DNA from: Mortierella sp. BCC40632
Lineage: Eukaryota; Mortierellomycota; Mortierellomycetes; Mortierellales; Mortierellaceae
DNA length: 64,000 nt
Assembly (NCBI GenBank): GCA_011634665.1
Contig: WAEK01000003.1
Location: 1,554,001-1,618,000, forward strand
Reading direction: 5' to 3'
Under the pieces are notes generated by a model. It did not search any database, was not told the DNA's origin, and saw only the letters and a program-made list of their open reading frames with translations. Positions 61,128 to 64,000 of this stretch are shown here, one piece after another. Made by a program: the position numbers and the translations under genes. The stretch's first letter is position 1, and every line of letters begins with the position of its first letter.

Positions 61128-64000
61128 TGTGGATGAATGTCGGTTCCTGTCTGATGGATGGTAGAATTTCGGGCAAGGGACCAAAAGAAAAAAAAAAAGA
61201 AGCAATGCGAACCAACGAGGAATGTCGCCGCAAAGTATAAAAATCCGCTCCGACGGGAGGTCTCCAGCCTTCCAAATTCTCACATGACAGTCCTCGGCCC
61301 GTGAGGCCGATTTTGGTTTGATCACAATGAGCTGCTTGGGAAATAAAGCTTCGATGATCAGATACACCTGGCTCTATGGGCTAGTTGCACACTAGCATAC
61401 TTCCTCGTATTGTATGCTTCCGATCCCCGGCTCATCTAGGCTGGGCTTGGATAGCTTGCCTAAAGAGAAAACAGCGAGTAAACCTTTTCTTGGGCTGTTT
61501 ACCTGGCGGCGATCATGGTCTAGGTGCAATCGACCAAAAGTTTCCTTCATATCCTCTTGCATTTTCTCAATGATATTTTGTACATCCTCTATAACCCTTA
61601 CCTGAGGGCATGAACTCTGAGACTTTGATACTCTTAGCTCTTGGATGTAGCGCATATTTTGTCATAATCTAGGATATTTTATTTGGGCCGATTGCTTCCC
61701 TCTTCCTAGAGAACTTGACGTGTTAAAATTGGTTCTCGAAATGTGGATGTTAGGTTAAGGTCTTGATAGTTCTAAAAGAGTACTGATATCACTACCCTGG
61801 ATCGTCCGAGGTGCCATAGATATACGAGAGACCTGCTCCAGCTGCGTTGGGAGCTTGGCCGTAGAGAGGGACGAGGATGGTGACATTTGATCGAAAATGA
61901 GATCGAGATTGAAAGATGGATCTTGTGAGGCCAGAGTCCGACAAGAGTAGAGCTTGGCCAGAACCTCTTCAGTTCTCAAAAGCCGACAAGTGCCTCCAAG
62001 CGAGGAATAGAGCCGAGGTGTACAAGGGGCAGAAGTAGAGCAAGTTGTTCAAGATGAAACATCATTGCTGCTGGACCCACAGAGGCAGCGAAACGAAGTG
62101 ATTTTGGGGACCAATACCAAGGATAGGATGTGGATACTAGTCTCCAACTTGATGAGGTATCGCCTGTCTTGCCCTACACAATCAAATCCGTATTGCAAAT
62201 GAACCAATTAGCGGATCAAATAGTAAAGCAGAAGAGTGAAGAGGCATAATCGTCAAGTATAGTTCCTCACAAAGAAAGTTTGTAAATCGCGGCGACAGTG
62301 CCCCGTTTATATTCTTGTAAAGCTTGGATGCCGCCCTCCTTCATCCACTCCCTACTGTTTCCATCGTGGACTCATAATGAGCTTGATCGACTCAAAGCTA
62401 GACTGGGCTACGTCCACTCACTTTAGCCCAAGCTGAACCAGCTTAGGATGCTTCCAGGCTGAGAAAGAGCGTTAGTGACTTCAAGTGGGCCGCCTGTCGC
62501 ACCGATTTGATGAAGCTGTCGAAGCTATTAACTAACTGCCTAATTCAACATCTTTAGTAGGTGACTATCATTCTTTCTCGACGCTCCTCGAGTCAGTTCT
62601 TTGACTTTAACTTGCTCTTATTGATTCTAAGTTTGAATCTGGTAGATCCATGCGGTAAAATCCCAAGGTTCAGCCCGACGAATGAAGAAAATGTTTATTG
62701 GTTAGACGAGCAAAATGCGCGGTATCAAGCGTATATGCGAGAAGGTCACCAAAGAGCATCCTCATGTCGATCACCAGGGTTCGTAAATCTGACATTGTGG
62801 TTGCAAATTGGACGTAATAAGCCGACTCGTATAGATCGAACCTACTCTTAGAGATTGATCAATAGTTCTGTTGAAGAAGGGGTCTAAAGGGACGTTGAGA
62901 GGCCCTCCTGAGTGACAAGTCTCTCTTTTCCTCCACTGTCTCTGGGAAAAGGGTCGTTCCAGACTTTGGCCCTGTGGCTCGTGTAATTGGGCTATTAGAT
63001 TAAGGCTATTACCAGAAATACTAGACATGGAAAGCAGTGGCAAAGTCCCTGAGTAGTCAACTGTCGTCAACTAAAGGTACAAGTCCTCAGGATGGATAGA
63101 TGAGTAGGAAAGCACTAGCTCATATTCATACACGATAGAATCCAAGCTTGTCGAATATCCAAGCTCATGGACGTGGTTCTCTTTAGACTGGCGCCAAACT
63201 ATCATGGACGTCCTGGGATCCTGGATATCCAAAGATTTTCATTCCACCTGGCTTCCACATGAAACTCTTGCTGTCTCTATCGATCAACTACATTGTGTCG
63301 CCTTGGTCACTCTCGCTGTAATTTTGAACAAGGAATGAAGGTCAAAAGGCTCCCTTTCTTGTCGCTGTTCTATAGGGTTCTTTTCGTGGATTCTTGGTCG
63401 TCGCTGTCTATTTCTGGAGCCATTTAATACCTTCATGGCCTCCTTGAAGAGGAACCGGTCAACGGGAGGAGATTAAATAGACAAGGTGACAATAAGATCC
63501 AAAGTGCTCCACATACCTCAGGAAAGGACCATTACTACCACTGACTAGAGATTTTATGTTGCACTTCAATTATCAAGTCCACCAACAAACTTAGGTGAGC
63601 CTAATACGAGCCTCTCACTCACCACTCATCCTTACAAAGGGACACTTTTCTACCTCGACCAGATCAAGTCTCATACCCCTGGCAAATCGTGCCTACGGTG
63701 GCAAGTCCTGCTTAATAGTTTTCTCCACCCCTTCCCCCCTCTACAACACGCGTTCGCTCACAAAACCAAACCAGTGTATTTGCCGTATGCTTTGTCTGTG
63801 ATCCCATTGAGGAAGGGGGGGCATCTCTTTGCTTGTTGATCCTACCTCAGCCCAGGGAAGAGTGTCCCGTGCACCCCAAAAAAAAAAAAAAAAAAAAATG
63901 AATCAATGGCAAACTCCTTCTCCCATTTAATCTATGCTGATGGCGACAATCCCTCAATGCAATCCCTGCACCGGGAAACAAGGTTCAGTCAAAGTCGTTT
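61128..64000. other. Right-flank region with weak coding remnants
   Basis: I find no complete gene. Two minus-strand stretches (61979-61755 with LRTEEVLAKLYSCRTLASQD; 61655-61392 with IIEKMQEDMKETFGRLHLDH) and one plus-strand stretch (62640-62780 with EENVYWLDEQNARYQAYMRE) look protein-like. They lack coherent starts, splice links or known domains. They may be decayed copies of a repeated fungal gene or element. An A tract lies at 63879-63898. No RNA gene is seen. Confidence 0.4.

Overview
This window looks like nuclear DNA of a filamentous fungus. The intron density, the CT-rich gene leaders, the many A/T, CT, CAG and CAA microsatellites and the gene set point to Mucoromycota, most likely Mortierellales. 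The lineage call is inference from gene style, not from a marker gene. Genes are spliced with short GT-AG introns, and I could rebuild most exon chains so that reading phase is kept across every junction.

Layout. 1-1607 holds no convincing gene. 1608-5915 is a DIRS-type tyrosine-recombinase retrotransposon read on the minus strand, with inverted terminal repeats and an internal complementary region. 6702-8920 is a nuclear-looking polyQ / polyP / arginine-repeat / acidic protein whose frame changes across a CCA/CCT microsatellite. 8921-10851 is repeat-rich non-coding DNA with a (CAA)n tract and about twelve copies of a 32-bp tandem repeat. 10852-11040 encodes a 62-residue secreted peptide. A housekeeping stretch follows: an F-box/LRR-like protein (11425-13602, +), a YggS/PROSC PLP-homeostasis protein (13775-15599, +), a 1931-residue ankyrin/coiled-coil protein (17586-23973, +), a membrane-anchored glyoxal oxidase (24160-26580, -), the DEAD-box helicase Dbp4/DDX10 (27007-30014, +), a pentatricopeptide protein (30707-34222, +), Gid4/Vid24 (38087-39786, +), saccharopine dehydrogenase Lys1 (40593-41937, +), SCAP (43658-49138, +), a Pop3/Rpp38-like RNase P/MRP subunit (49363-50864, -), cyclophilin H (51172-52135, +) and a small unknown gene (52229-53002, +).

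53284-59274 is a tandem segmental duplication. Each unit carried a LACTB2-type metallo-beta-lactamase gene on plus and two omega-like glutathione transferase genes on minus. In the left unit LACTB2 and GSTa are intact, but GSTb has lost its 5' end. In the right unit LACTB2 is a truncated pseudogene, while GSTa' and GSTb' are intact. Peroxin 14 (59480-61127, -) follows. 61128-64000 contains only weak coding remnants.

The genes do not form one pathway. Some themes recur: peroxide and thiol metabolism (glyoxal oxidase, the glutathione transferases, peroxisomal Pex14), sterol sensing (SCAP), RNA processing (Dbp4, Pop3-like, cyclophilin H, LACTB2) and lysine or vitamin B6 metabolism (Lys1, YggS). 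The least explained elements are the arginine-repeat nuclear protein at 6.7-8.9 kb, the 32-bp repeat array beside it, the small secreted peptide, and the mosaic LACTB2/GST duplication.
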